A stretch of 64,000 nucleotides of DNA from Prosthecobacter vanneervenii (GTDB lineage Bacteria; Verrucomicrobiota; Verrucomicrobiia; Verrucomicrobiales; Verrucomicrobiaceae), in the NCBI RefSeq assembly GCF_014203095.1, contig NZ_JACHIG010000005.1:248001-312000 (forward strand). The letters are read 5' to 3'. A program made the position numbers and the translations under genes. The notes beneath the pieces are model-generated. The model saw only the letters and a program-made list of their open reading frames with translations. It was not told where the DNA came from and did not search any database. Of this stretch, positions 35,007 to 43,599 are shown in pieces; the stretch's first letter is position 1, and each line of letters begins with the position of its first letter.

Positions 35007-36263
35007 ATGAAACACGCTCTTCATTCCTTCTTTGTCCGGATCTCCAACGTGCGTCTGAACGCCGAGATCCAGCGCGTCTTTGCCTCCGGTCTGCGCACCC
35101 ACATCAATGCCGAGCTGCCGGAGTGGATTCAGCTCGCGCCTTATGGAGAATGGCCCACCAGCGAAAAGAATGCTGATGGCACGCCTGAGGCGGTGCAGGT
35201 CTTTGGCAAGGATGACGCCGAGGCCTTGGTAAAACGCTTCAATGCCTGGCACCGCAGGCTGTCACGCCTGGCACGCATCAACAGCTGCAAGGTCTATGTG
35301 GGGCATCCTGACTTTGCGCCTGACATCTGGCCCAAGCGTCAGGAGCTAGGCGATGTGCTGGAGCTGAGTGCTGATGACAAAGGCCTTAATGGCCGGATGC
35401 GCTGGAACTCGGATGCGCAAGCTCTGCTGAAGAAGAATCCCTTCCCGAGTGTGGCCTGGGATACCGAGGATCAATCCGAAGGGCGGGAACGCCCGGTGAT
35501 GCTGTGGAGTGTGGGCATGACGAGCCGACCCAACATCAAAGGCGTGAAGAGCGCCATCAATGCCTGTGCTGAACCTGAAGCCGAACTCGAAACTGAAAAC
35601 CAAACCGAACCACCCATGATCAAGAAAATCAAAGATGCGCTTTGCGGCGCTGGTCTGTGCAATGCGGATGATCCCGATGAAGTCATTCAAACCCATGTGG
35701 GGCAAATGATCGCCAACATTGGACAGCAGAAACAATGGGCCGCCCAGGAAAAGGCCCGCGCCGATAAAATGAAAACGGCGCTCAACTGCGATGTGACCGA
35801 TGTTGATTCCGGCATCGAGACCGCTCTGGCGCGCATCAATGCGCTGAACGGTGAAAAGACCAGTCTTGAAACGCGTGTGAACGCCCTCACCTCCGAGCGT
35901 GATGAGGCACGCAAGGCCCGCTGCAATGCCATCCTTGACCGTCTGGTGGAAAGCGGGCGCATCACCAAGGCCGAGGCCGATGCGCAGGGGGATGATGCAC
36001 TCTCCACGCGTCTGAATGCCGAGCCTGACAAAGTGCTGGCAGAGATGCTGCAAAAGCCGTGCAGGCTGAACAATCAAGGCCTGAATCTGGGGCGGAGCAA
36101 AGAGGCCATCATGGATGCCAGTGAGCGCCGCTCCCGCATCAACACGTGGACGGATGACTACATGGTCAAAAACAAAGTCGGCTATGACGACGCTTACAAA
36201 GCCGCCCAGGCCTGCCCGGAGCTGAAGCCTCTCTTTGATGCGATGAAGCAGCCTGAATCCTAA
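35007..36263 (+). CDS. Prohead protease / scaffold (Mu gpI-like)
   Basis: 418 residues. N-terminal half (about 30-190) has the Mu I protease pattern: WIQLAPYGEWP near the start, CKVYVGHPDFAP around 95 (candidate catalytic histidine), and MLWSVGMTSRPNI near 175 (candidate serine region). The C-terminal half is a scaffold-like coiled coil (QQKQWAAQEKARADKMK, NGEKTSLETRVNALTSERDE). An ATG at 35616, residue 204, opens exactly at the scaffold half with an AACCGAACCACCC leader like those of other genes here, so a separate shorter scaffold product (as Mu Z) is likely. Confidence 0.82.
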   Translation: MKHALHSFFVRISNVRLNAEIQRVFASGLRTHINAELPEWIQLAPYGEWPTSEKNADGTPEAVQVFGKDDAEALVKRFNAWHRRLSRLARINSCKVYVGHPDFAPDIWPKRQELGDVLELSADDKGLNGRMRWNSDAQALLKKNPFPSVAWDTEDQSEGRERPVMLWSVGMTSRPNIKGVKSAINACAEPEAELETENQTEPPMIKKIKDALCGAGLCNADDPDEVIQTHVGQMIANIGQQKQWAAQEKARADKMKTALNCDVTDVDSGIETALARINALNGEKTSLETRVNALTSERDEARKARCNAILDRLVESGRITKAEADAQGDDALSTRLNAEPDKVLAEMLQKPCRLNNQGLNLGRSKEAIMDASERRSRINTWTDDYMVKNKVGYDDAYKAAQACPELKPLFDAMKQPES

Positions 36264-36324
36264 CCCGCCAATCATTCTGACCGAACAGCACACGCACAAA
36301 CCAACACACACCACCCTCACACTT

Positions 36325-36624
36325 ATGGCCGAGAAAACCAAACAGCAGCTCGAATCCGAGCTTGAAGACGCGCTCAAAAAGATTGCCACGCTGGAAAGCG
36401 ACAATCTGAAGCTGGGCGCAGACAATGAAGCTCTCACCGTCAAGGTGGATGAGCTGCAAAAAGCCCTCGCCGCCAGCGGCAAGGAAAAGCCGCCTTTCCC
36501 GAGCGGCCCGGATGAACACGAGGTGCGCCGCCGCATGAGCGCCGGTCTGACGCGCAAGCAGGCCGAGGAGGCCCACGCCGCCCAGAAGGCTCACGACGCC
36601 CGCCTGAAAAAAGCCGCCGCGTAA
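36325..36624 (+). CDS. Small coiled-coil head-region protein
   Basis: 99 residues. Residues 5-52 are a heptad-rich coiled coil (SELEDALKKIATLESDNLKL), followed by a basic helix RRRMSAGLTRKQAEEAHAAQ. No family recognised. It lies between the protease/scaffold and decoration genes, so an auxiliary scaffold or capsid protein is possible. Confidence 0.6.
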   Translation: MAEKTKQQLESELEDALKKIATLESDNLKLGADNEALTVKVDELQKALAASGKEKPPFPSGPDEHEVRRRMSAGLTRKQAEEAHAAQKAHDARLKKAAA

Positions 36625-36694
36625 ACAACCCTTTGCCTCACGGCATGCGCTTTGAGGCAGCTCACAACAAACCGAACCAAGTCAGAAAACCAAA

Positions 36695-37282
36695 ATGAAA
36701 ATCGAACTCGTTCTGGGCTGCCTCATTCTCGCAGCCTTTGTCACCGCCATCATGATCCCCATGATTAAGCTGGCCTTCAGTCCCACGGCGCGCCGCCGCG
36801 TGCGCCACAATGCCCTAGGGGATGGCACGCATGCTCATCTGAGCCTGCGAGCTGACGCCCCGATCGGCACCAAGAACTATCTCGTCAAGCGCGGCAGCGA
36901 TGCCAATCATGCCGCCGTGGTGGCGGCTGCTTCCGATGAACCCCTCGGTGTATGCCCAGATGAAGCGGACGCCGCCGAAGATCCCATCGACGTGATCCTT
37001 CTGGGCGTGGCCAAGCGCACTGTGCTGATGGTGGCTCAAGGCACCATCGCCGCAGATGTGGATGTGTACAGCTATGGTGACGGCACGGTGACTACGACGC
37101 CAGCCGCAACCGGCACCTACTGGAAGGTGGGCAAGTCCCGCACCGCATCTACCGCAGGCCTTGAGATCGAGGTTGAGCCCTGCCAACCGCGTCTCACGAA
37201 AGTGGTGGCCAATGCCGCCACCCTGGCCACCACCCAGGCCGCCATGGTCAACGGAGCCGTGGTGATCGTGCTTGGTGCCTAA
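36695..37282 (+). CDS. Head decoration-like protein (DUF2190-type) with membrane segment
   Basis: 195 residues. The soluble part (ALGDGTHAHLSLRADAPIGT, NYLVKRGSDANHAAVVAAASDEPLGV, VAKRTVLMVAQGTIAADVDVY) has the beta-rich pattern of DUF2190 capsid cement proteins. Unusually it begins with a strong hydrophobic segment (LVLGCLILAAFVTAIMIPMI, 5-24) that a decoration protein does not need. Immediately upstream of the major capsid gene, where cement genes usually lie. Confidence 0.6.
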   Translation: MKIELVLGCLILAAFVTAIMIPMIKLAFSPTARRRVRHNALGDGTHAHLSLRADAPIGTKNYLVKRGSDANHAAVVAAASDEPLGVCPDEADAAEDPIDVILLGVAKRTVLMVAQGTIAADVDVYSYGDGTVTTTPAATGTYWKVGKSRTASTAGLEIEVEPCQPRLTKVVANAATLATTQAAMVNGAVVIVLGA

Positions 37283-37334
37283 CCTGCCCTGAAAATCCAA
37301 GTCAATCCAACAACGCACCCCTCATCATCCTATT

Positions 37335-38366
37335 ATGATCAAACGCACCACCCGCCTCAACGCCCAGAAGGCCTTTGAGGCCATGACTGCCGCCGTCGCC
37401 GCCGCGATGGCGGTCAACTACGCCCCCGAGTTTGCAGGGCAGAAAGAGGTAGAGACTCGTCTCAATGCCTCTCTCATCACGCAGAGCAGCTTCTCCGAGC
37501 CGCTGACCACCTATGCTACCGGTTGGCAGGATGGCGGCAACATTCTGCAACAGGAGCTGGATTTCTTCGCTCCTTCTGTCGAAGTGGGCCGCCGATTCGA
37601 GTATCTCGAAAACATCAACTGGGAGGCTTTTCTCTCTGGCACGGAAGAGGATCTGCGCGCCATGGGTGCCGACTTCAAGAGCGTGAAGTACAACTCCAAA
37701 AAGGAGCTGGGCAAGACGGATAACCGTGGTCTTATGATCCTGGTGGATCTTGATGAGGTCAAAGAAGAGCCGAACTGGGAGCAGAAACGCGTGGCTAAGC
37801 TGAAGCGCCGCCTGATGATCAACAAGCTCCGCCGCGCCATCGCCCTCCTGACTGCCGCTGACGTCAACACTGGCAAGACGTGGGACACCACGGATGGCAA
37901 AGATCCCGACCAGGACGTGATCCTGGAGCTGGTGACTGCCGCCGACATCCTCGGCATGAAGCCCAATCGTGTGGGCTATGGTGACACAGCGTGGAGTAAG
38001 CGCGCCCTGTCCCACCGCGCCCAGAACTCTGCCGGCGGCTTTGCCTCTGCGGGCATGACTCCTGAGGCTCTGGCCGGACTCCTGGGTGTAGATCAGGTGC
38101 TGCACAGCAATGCGCGGTATTCCTCCACTACCACCGCCAAGGCTCAGGTTCTCGGCACGCTGGTGATGATGTTCACCGCGCTGCAAAATGCGGACACCGA
38201 AGATCCTTCCAACGTGAAAGACTTCTGGAGCCCGACTGATCAGGGCACTCGTTACGCGGTTCATTCCATCCCTCACGGTGTGAAGCAGTGGATCATCGCT
38301 GTGGAGCACTATGAGAAGATGGTGCTCACCAGCAATCTGGCGATTCGCAGCTTCACCATCGGCTAA
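37335..38366 (+). CDS. Major capsid protein
   Basis: 343 residues, the size of a HK97-fold capsid subunit. Features include an N-terminal alanine-rich helix (QKAFEAMTAAVAAAMAVNYA), FAPSVEVGRRFEYLENINWE as an E-loop-like stretch, and the domain typical of capsids (PNRVGYGDTAWSKRALS; LHSNARYSSTTTAKAQVLG; FWSPTDQGTRYAVHSIPHGV). The assignment rests on size, composition, position after protease and decoration genes, and wording similar to other DUF-type major heads. Confidence 0.75.
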   Translation: MIKRTTRLNAQKAFEAMTAAVAAAMAVNYAPEFAGQKEVETRLNASLITQSSFSEPLTTYATGWQDGGNILQQELDFFAPSVEVGRRFEYLENINWEAFLSGTEEDLRAMGADFKSVKYNSKKELGKTDNRGLMILVDLDEVKEEPNWEQKRVAKLKRRLMINKLRRAIALLTAADVNTGKTWDTTDGKDPDQDVILELVTAADILGMKPNRVGYGDTAWSKRALSHRAQNSAGGFASAGMTPEALAGLLGVDQVLHSNARYSSTTTAKAQVLGTLVMMFTALQNADTEDPSNVKDFWSPTDQGTRYAVHSIPHGVKQWIIAVEHYEKMVLTSNLAIRSFTIG

Positions 38367-38443
38367 GCGGTGTCTCAACCTCTGCGCTCTTTGCCACGGC
38401 AAAGAGCGCAGCATTGAGCCTCCCTTCAAATACACACCACACT

Positions 38444-38920
38444 ATGGCCTGGACCTCCATCACAGCGGACGCTCTCAAAGACGAGGGCATCATCAGCGCC
38501 TCTGAATACGCCAGCATCACAGCGGTATCTCTTCCTGATGGTGTCACGGGTGCTCAAGTCGTGGCGCAGGTGATTGCCAATGCGGTGGCAGAAGCACGCG
38601 GCTACATCGCCGCCAACAGCGAGAACATCCTCGGCATCGAAGGCACGGTGCCGGATGAACTCAGGGCTTCGGTGCTGGTGATCATCCGCCATCGCGTTTT
38701 CACACGCCTGCCTAAAATGAAGGCGCTGCTGGATGATCTGCGCGTCAAAGAATATGACGAGGCCATGCGCAAACTGCGTGATGTGTCCAACGGCACCTTC
38801 AAGCTGGTGCAGCCCATCACGCCCGCCGATCCTGACCAGCAGGCCGGTGGTGGCAGCATGCAGGTGGTGAACAAGGCTAAACGCTGGGCCACGCGGAAAA
38901 AGCTTGGGGGGCTGTTTTGA
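38444..38920 (+). CDS. Head-tail connector-like protein (Mu gp36/DUF1320-like)
   Basis: 158 residues from ATG 38444 (MAWTSITADALKDEG). An N-terminal 'dl...gl.s..e...i' type start, LRASVLVIIRHRVFTRLPKM and ALLDDLRVKEYDEAMRKLRDVS, is the all-helical pattern of DUF1320/gp36 adaptor proteins. Located between capsid and morphogenesis genes. The following ATG lies 3 bp after its stop. Confidence 0.55.
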   Translation: MAWTSITADALKDEGIISASEYASITAVSLPDGVTGAQVVAQVIANAVAEARGYIAANSENILGIEGTVPDELRASVLVIIRHRVFTRLPKMKALLDDLRVKEYDEAMRKLRDVSNGTFKLVQPITPADPDQQAGGGSMQVVNKAKRWATRKKLGGLF

Positions 38921-38923
38921 TGC

Positions 38924-40627
38924 ATGGCTCTGCTGATTCCAAACCCCTACGACAGCACCTTTAGTGCAGCCTTTGCGCTGGCCAAGAAGCGCGGCCTTTT
39001 CCCCACCTGGATGGGGACGGCGGAGATACGCGACCTGGAAAAGGGTATCCGTGAACGAGCTGTCTTTTCGGCACGCACCACCAATGCTGTTTATCTGGAT
39101 GCGCTGAAGCAGCGTATTGAGCGCTTCATTGCCAATGGCTACGACGGCGACATGGGCAAGCTCAGGCTGGAGCTGAAAGACATCCTGACGCGGCTGCAAT
39201 ACGATCCCGTGAAAGGATTTCCCGGTGATGAATCGCTTGGCATTCCACCAGCGCGTGCAGGCAGCCTGCAAGACCTGAGCAGCGACAAAAGAATCAACCT
39301 CATCCTGAATACGCAGGTGCAGCTGATGGCTGGCAAGGGGCAGGAACAACAGGGGCTCAGCGAGGCTGCGCTGGATCTCTTCCCCGCCTATGAGCTGGTG
39401 CGCCTGGAATCCCGCCGCGTGCCACGTGAGTGGCTTAAGGACTGGAAGGAAGCAGCTGAGAACATCGAATGGGAAGGCGTGAGTAAAAGCGCCTTCGCCG
39501 AAGGTCGGATGATCGCGCTGAAGAATTCGCCCATCTGGGCAGCGATAGGCAGCAGCGCGCTCTTTAATGATGCGCTGGATGTGAGTCATCCGCCCTTCCG
39601 ATTCAACAGCGGCATGGGCTGGCAGGTGAGAGATCGTGAAGCAGCACTCAAGTGGGGGTTGAAGGTGGATGGCAAGCCGGTAAAGGTGCCTGCTGAAGTG
39701 AAAAGTCTGCCACCTGAAACTGTCAGCACCCACGGGCTTTCCGCTGCCACCTTGGAGCGCTTGAAGAAAGTGCTCGCCAATGCGGAGGCGAAGGATGGAA
39801 AGCTCACGCTGGACTCTGCGTTTGGCAATGCGCCACCACCTCCACGGAAGGTGAAGCAGCCGGACAGCCCTGCCGCAGATCCTCTGGCTTGGCTGGGCAA
39901 ATACGCGCATGGAGTGCGGAAGAATACTGACAGCCTTTGTGATGCCTTGGACAGCCTGAGCATGCTGCTGGAAGATCCACGCCTCAATGCGGAGCATGTG
40001 CCCAAGCGCATGCATCAGGATCATAAAGGTAAACGGTGCGGGAGGGGATATATCGCCCATGACAAAGTGTGCCGCAAAGCTGTGGATGTGCTGTCTGGAG
40101 CTGAGATGCTGACCTCTCAGGAGGCGGCAGATGCACTTGACCAGGCACCGCATCATCACATGAGCAAGGTGTTGCGTCATTGGTTTGACGGCAGCTACAA
40201 GCGGCTCAACAAAGAAATCTCCTCAAAGGAAACTCAGCAGCTAGTGAAATTTTTGCAGCGTGTGCAGCCCACGCCTGTGGCAGGCCCGCTTTGGCGCGGG
40301 CTTGGGTTTGCCACCCTGGATGAGCTGACCTCGTTTGCCTCCATCATTAAATCAGGGAAGTGGCCGGACAAGCCGCTTAATGCTTTCTCACATAAAAAAT
40401 CAGTGGCCGTAAAATTTGCCTCAAGCCAGCCTTTTCAGGCAGTGCTGCAAATCAGTGGCAGCAAAAGCGGGCGGGATATGCGGCCCCTGGCTGATGAGGC
40501 AGCGCCGCGATTCTCTCATCAGGAGGAAGTGATGTTTCTTGCCAGCCCAAAGCTGAAGGTGAAAAACTCGGGCATGATCCGCACTTCTTCAGGCTACACG
40601 TTTGCAGCCATTCTTGAAGAGGCATGA
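38924..40627 (+). CDS. Head morphogenesis protein fused to ADP-ribosyltransferase
   Basis: 567 residues in two parts. Residues ~1-250 match a gpF/gp30-type minor head protein (DLSSDKRINLILNTQVQLMA; AYELVRLESRRVPREW; HPPFRFNSGMGW), expected inside the head by the portal. After a Pro-rich linker and a CGRGYIAHDKVC motif (372-383), residues ~400-567 look like a mono-ADP-ribosyltransferase: LWRGL (R458), NAFSHKKSVAVKFAS (S489, STS-like strand) and HQEEVMF (Q533-E534-E535, QxE catalytic loop). As in T4 Alt, a capsid-carried transferase could enter the host with DNA and modify host proteins. Targets are unknown. A small acidic ORF faces it at 40630. Confidence 0.75.
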   Translation: MALLIPNPYDSTFSAAFALAKKRGLFPTWMGTAEIRDLEKGIRERAVFSARTTNAVYLDALKQRIERFIANGYDGDMGKLRLELKDILTRLQYDPVKGFPGDESLGIPPARAGSLQDLSSDKRINLILNTQVQLMAGKGQEQQGLSEAALDLFPAYELVRLESRRVPREWLKDWKEAAENIEWEGVSKSAFAEGRMIALKNSPIWAAIGSSALFNDALDVSHPPFRFNSGMGWQVRDREAALKWGLKVDGKPVKVPAEVKSLPPETVSTHGLSAATLERLKKVLANAEAKDGKLTLDSAFGNAPPPPRKVKQPDSPAADPLAWLGKYAHGVRKNTDSLCDALDSLSMLLEDPRLNAEHVPKRMHQDHKGKRCGRGYIAHDKVCRKAVDVLSGAEMLTSQEAADALDQAPHHHMSKVLRHWFDGSYKRLNKEISSKETQQLVKFLQRVQPTPVAGPLWRGLGFATLDELTSFASIIKSGKWPDKPLNAFSHKKSVAVKFASSQPFQAVLQISGSKSGRDMRPLADEAAPRFSHQEEVMFLASPKLKVKNSGMIRTSSGYTFAAILEEA

Positions 40628-40629
40628 TC

Positions 40630-40758
40630 TTAGAACCGTTCATAGGCCTCGGCAGGAAGCGGCAGCTCTTCCTCCCCGGCTTGCGAGCACTCCACGACCA
40701 TGGAAAGCAGCTCTGCATCTGCTTCTGGGTTGAGTGTCTGGAGCTCATCGAGTGTCAT
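40630..40758 (-). CDS. Tiny acidic ORF opposite the late operon (42 aa)
   Basis: ATG 40758 to TAA 40630, facing the ADP-ribosyltransferase gene end (2 bp apart) and filling the only gap there, 40628-40775. The peptide, MTLDELQTLNPEADAELLSM and then EEELPLPAEAYERF, has a natural-looking, strongly acidic composition. No clear ribosome binding site is seen. It is the only minus-strand gene-like ORF in the late region. It could be an immunity peptide made in the lysogen, or chance. Confidence 0.4.
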   Translation of the reverse strand: MTLDELQTLNPEADAELLSMVVECSQAGEEELPLPAEAYERF

Positions 40759-40775
40759 GCCGTTACGTTACAGCC

Positions 40776-41369
40776 ATGAGCGGACTTCTCAACATCGAAA
40801 TCAAGGCGGATGACAGCACGCCGGTGCTCCAGGAGCTGCTGAAGGAACTCAGCGATCTGAAGCCGCTCAATGACTATATCGGCGCAGCGGCAGCCGAAGG
40901 CACCCGGATGCACATCCGCAGCGCAGCAGAGCAGCGCCATACGACGGCTGAGCAGCTCGGAGCCAGCCCCACAGGCTACCTGACCAAGCGGGCCGAGCTG
41001 GTGAGCTACACGGCCTCTGCCAGCGGTGTGGAGCTGGCTGTGACGGGTGCCATCTTTCGCCGCGTCTTTGGGCCTGTGGTGATCAAGCCTGTGGCCGCCA
41101 AGATGCTGACGATCCCCTGGCGGGCTGAGGCCTATGGCAAGCGGGCTCGTGAGTTTGACAATCTGTTTGTGTATGTGAGCAGGCGCGGGAATGGCATGGC
41201 CTTTCTGGCCCGCCGAGAAGGAAAGAAGATTCAGCTCTACTACCTGCTCAAAAGCATTGTGGTGCTGTCACAGGACACCGGCCTTCTGCCCACCGTGGCT
41301 CAGTATGCCCAGGCAGCAGAGTTTGGGGCACGTGGCTATCTGCGCAAGATCACGGCAGCAGCGGCCTGA
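40776..41369 (+). CDS. Virion morphogenesis / tail completion protein (Mu gpG-like)
   Basis: 197 residues from ATG 40776. An N-terminal strand (LLNIEIKADDSTPVLQELL) and the helix/strand order through VELAVTGAIFRRVFGPVVIK and YGKRAREFDNLFVYVSRRGN fit the Mu gpG/phage virion morphogenesis family in size and position. It precedes the gap holding repeat copy C and the tail operon. Moderate family confidence. Confidence 0.5.
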   Translation: MSGLLNIEIKADDSTPVLQELLKELSDLKPLNDYIGAAAAEGTRMHIRSAAEQRHTTAEQLGASPTGYLTKRAELVSYTASASGVELAVTGAIFRRVFGPVVIKPVAAKMLTIPWRAEAYGKRAREFDNLFVYVSRRGNGMAFLARREGKKIQLYYLLKSIVVLSQDTGLLPTVAQYAQAAEFGARGYLRKITAAAA

Positions 41370-41375
41370 TGATGT

Positions 41376-41401
41376 GCGGCAAAGGCGGGTAAGGCGGGGT
41401 G
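41376..41401 (+). promoter_or_regulatory. 26-bp late-region repeat, copy C
   Basis: Third copy (GCGGCAAAGGCGGG...). It fills most of the 64-bp gap before the tail operon and ends 32 bp before its first start codon. Like copies A and B it precedes a functional block of late genes. Confidence 0.6.
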
Positions 41402-41433
41402 CCTGCATGCTGAGGCTGTGGTGAAGTGCGGCT

Positions 41434-42192
41434 GTGATAGACGACTTCATTCAAGAGCTGCACGATGATCTGTTTGGCGCGGTAAGCGCCGATCCGGGCA
41501 TGCTGTATGTGCCCGTCTATCAGAGCCGCACACCGCTGGCCAAGGATGAAGAGGGAAACCCCATTGTGGGGCAAACCTCCATGATCGAAGAAGAGATCAA
41601 AAAGGCGCTTTCCGGCCTGGAGCTGAAGAATGGCAAATGCGGGATCGCCGTGGTGATCATGCTGCCAGATGTGGAAGGCGAAAGCGTGAACAGCGCAGCG
41701 CCTGCAATGAAGCTGATCGCGAAAGTGCGGGTGATCGAAAACCGCCTCGTCAATGAGGGCAGCACAGGAACGGGCATCACAGCATCGCTGTTGTGCACCC
41801 ATCTGCTGCAGGTGCTGAACCGTCGCAGTTTTCGCGGCCGCTCCGCCTTGTATCCGGATCTCAAGCGCATGATCACCGAGATCCCGCTGCCAGATGGCGA
41901 GAATTGCCATGAGCTGACATTGATCCAGCATGTGACTCCTGATGCCCTGGTGAAGGTCAGTACGCCGACAGTCACACAGGAGGGCGCGGCCATTGCTCTC
42001 ACCTGCACCACTGCCGGTGCCAGTATTTACTACACGCTGGATGGCACCTTCCCGGGCTCAGGCAATGCCGCTGCAAGCCTCTACACCGCACCCATCTCCC
42101 TTGAGTCTGGCATTCATCAAATGCGCGTCTGCGCGCAGAAGGATGGCATGCAGGCCAGCAATGATCTCATCGCAGAAATCACCATCGAATAA
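41434..42192 (+). CDS. Tail terminator-like protein with chitobiase-type C-terminal domain
   Basis: 252 residues, GTG start at 41434. Residues 1-165 (IDDFIQELHDDLF...VVIMLPDVEGESVN...TASLLCTHLLQVLNRRSF) form an alpha/beta unit placed where a tail terminator is expected. The C-terminal ~75 residues carry ASIYYTLDGTFPGSG and YTAPISLESG, the chitobiase/beta-hexosaminidase C-terminal (immunoglobulin-like) pattern 'IyYTlDGt.P', often an adhesive add-on in virion proteins. Start of the tail operon. Confidence 0.55.
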   Translation: MIDDFIQELHDDLFGAVSADPGMLYVPVYQSRTPLAKDEEGNPIVGQTSMIEEEIKKALSGLELKNGKCGIAVVIMLPDVEGESVNSAAPAMKLIAKVRVIENRLVNEGSTGTGITASLLCTHLLQVLNRRSFRGRSALYPDLKRMITEIPLPDGENCHELTLIQHVTPDALVKVSTPTVTQEGAAIALTCTTAGASIYYTLDGTFPGSGNAAASLYTAPISLESGIHQMRVCAQKDGMQASNDLIAEITIE

Positions 42193-42204
42193 GCAACCCA
42201 CGTT

Positions 42205-43152
42205 ATGTCTCAGAACCGCACCCTCATTCTTCGCGAGCCAGGTCACATCGTTCTCGATGCCGCTGGCACTCCTGCCGTCTTGTATTCTGAAACTCCCTGG
42301 ACAGTGGAGATGTCCGAAGAGGTGGTGCCGATCCCTTCGGCGATGTTTGGAGAGCTGGACCGTGTGCCGGTAGGTCGCATGATCAAGATCAAAGGAACTC
42401 CTCAGCAGTTCAGCGCTGGGGCCATCGCCAAGCTCTTCCCCTTCGCTGCCAAAAAGCGCGGGGCGTCTTTGCTGCCCAGCACGGATGAGACGCTGGATAT
42501 CCATACCACCACCGGCAAACGCTGCCGCATCCCGAATGCGTTTGTGTATGCTGAGCCGGAGATCCGAGGTGACATCCGCAAGACGCCGATCGGCGAAGTG
42601 GAGTTTTGGGGGGTCGTCCCGCTCAATGGCAATGCCAACAGCCTGGCTTCGTTCTTCAGCGAAACGAGCGTGGCCTATCCTGGCGATGACCTCTTTGATA
42701 CTGCCGAGATCATCAATCCGGCCTGGCAGGTGACCTGGGGCGGTGCGCCCTGGGACAGCCTGGATCTGGGCGAGAGCGGATTCTCCATCAAGCCAGCACC
42801 GAAGTATGACGAGGACAAGGTGAATGGCATCGGCGTGACAAACGTGGTGCTCACAGACTACGGCGTGGGTGTGGATATTGAGCCGATGAACATCACACGT
42901 GCGGCGGTGATGGCCCGTGCTGGATACGGCACAGCGCTGGGAGGCCGCAAGAGTACGACCGCCTATGACTTCATTGCCCAGGCATCGGGCATCTACATCG
43001 CGGTGCGCAATGCCGCCCTGGTGCCCGGGCAGAATTTCAGCTTTGCCGCTCAGCAGCGCAGCGTGGGCAAGCTCAAGCTCCAGAGCATCCGCTCTTTCAG
43101 CGGAGGCGAGGAAGTGGCCCAGCTCTACGTCGGCACCTCGGCCCCGGCATGA
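42205..43152 (+). CDS. Major tail tube protein (predicted)
   Basis: 315 residues, beta-rich. The tube role is inferred from size, single-copy position between terminator and tape measure genes, and blocks such as FGELDRVPVGRMIKIKGTPQ and EPEIRGDIRKTPIGEVEFWG that fit a symmetric tube subunit. No sheath gene is adjacent, which argues for a non-contractile tail. Confidence 0.55.
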   Translation: MSQNRTLILREPGHIVLDAAGTPAVLYSETPWTVEMSEEVVPIPSAMFGELDRVPVGRMIKIKGTPQQFSAGAIAKLFPFAAKKRGASLLPSTDETLDIHTTTGKRCRIPNAFVYAEPEIRGDIRKTPIGEVEFWGVVPLNGNANSLASFFSETSVAYPGDDLFDTAEIINPAWQVTWGGAPWDSLDLGESGFSIKPAPKYDEDKVNGIGVTNVVLTDYGVGVDIEPMNITRAAVMARAGYGTALGGRKSTTAYDFIAQASGIYIAVRNAALVPGQNFSFAAQQRSVGKLKLQSIRSFSGGEEVAQLYVGTSAPA

Positions 43153-43188
43153 TTCTTTTGAAGCACGCAACCTCAACTCATCCCCACC

Positions 43189-43575
43189 ATGGCTGACACT
43201 ACCACTCCTCTCAATGAGATCGACGCATCGGCGCTGCCCAAGATCAAAGCTCTGTTTGATGACGCCCGCTGGCAGAAGATCGAAGCGCAGGCGCGCAAGC
43301 AGTCTGCTGATCTGCCCAAGCTATGCTCCATGCTGCTGGCGACGAGTCTGGCGCGGCATGCCAGCCATGAGCCTGCGGCTCTGGCCAGTGCGGCCAACCG
43401 CCTGCTGATCTCTCTGGGCAGCACGCTGAAGCCTGAAGATGTGCAGCGTTATGAGCAGGCGCTCAATCCTGCACAGGCGGCTTCTGCGCCCGCTGCTGAT
43501 GCCGCGCCAGACGAGGCTGCCACAAAACCCAAGCGTGGAGGCAAAGCCGATCCCGCGCCCGCCCCCGCCAACTAA
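43189..43575 (+). CDS. Probable tail assembly chaperone
   Basis: 128 residues: helical first 85 (LPKIKALFDDARWQKIEAQA, LASAANRLLISLG) then an Ala/Pro-rich tail (AQAASAPAADAAPDEAATKP). It lies between tube and tape measure genes, the usual place of tail chaperones. I saw no slippery sequence or extended overlapping frame that would indicate the usual frameshifted second product. Confidence 0.45.
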   Translation: MADTTTPLNEIDASALPKIKALFDDARWQKIEAQARKQSADLPKLCSMLLATSLARHASHEPAALASAANRLLISLGSTLKPEDVQRYEQALNPAQAASAPAADAAPDEAATKPKRGGKADPAPAPAN

Positions 43576-43599
43576 TCAGGTCCAGGACAATCCCCGATC

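Noticed and set aside
33562..40180. Long minus-strand frames opposite the portal, protease, capsid and head genes (up to 584 residues)
   Set aside because: All are mirror frames of late genes that have recognisable families and operon spacing.
28435..41401. CRISPR-like reading of the three 26-bp repeats
   Set aside because: Copies are 5-8 kb apart in gene gaps, not an array with spacers, and no cas genes are present.
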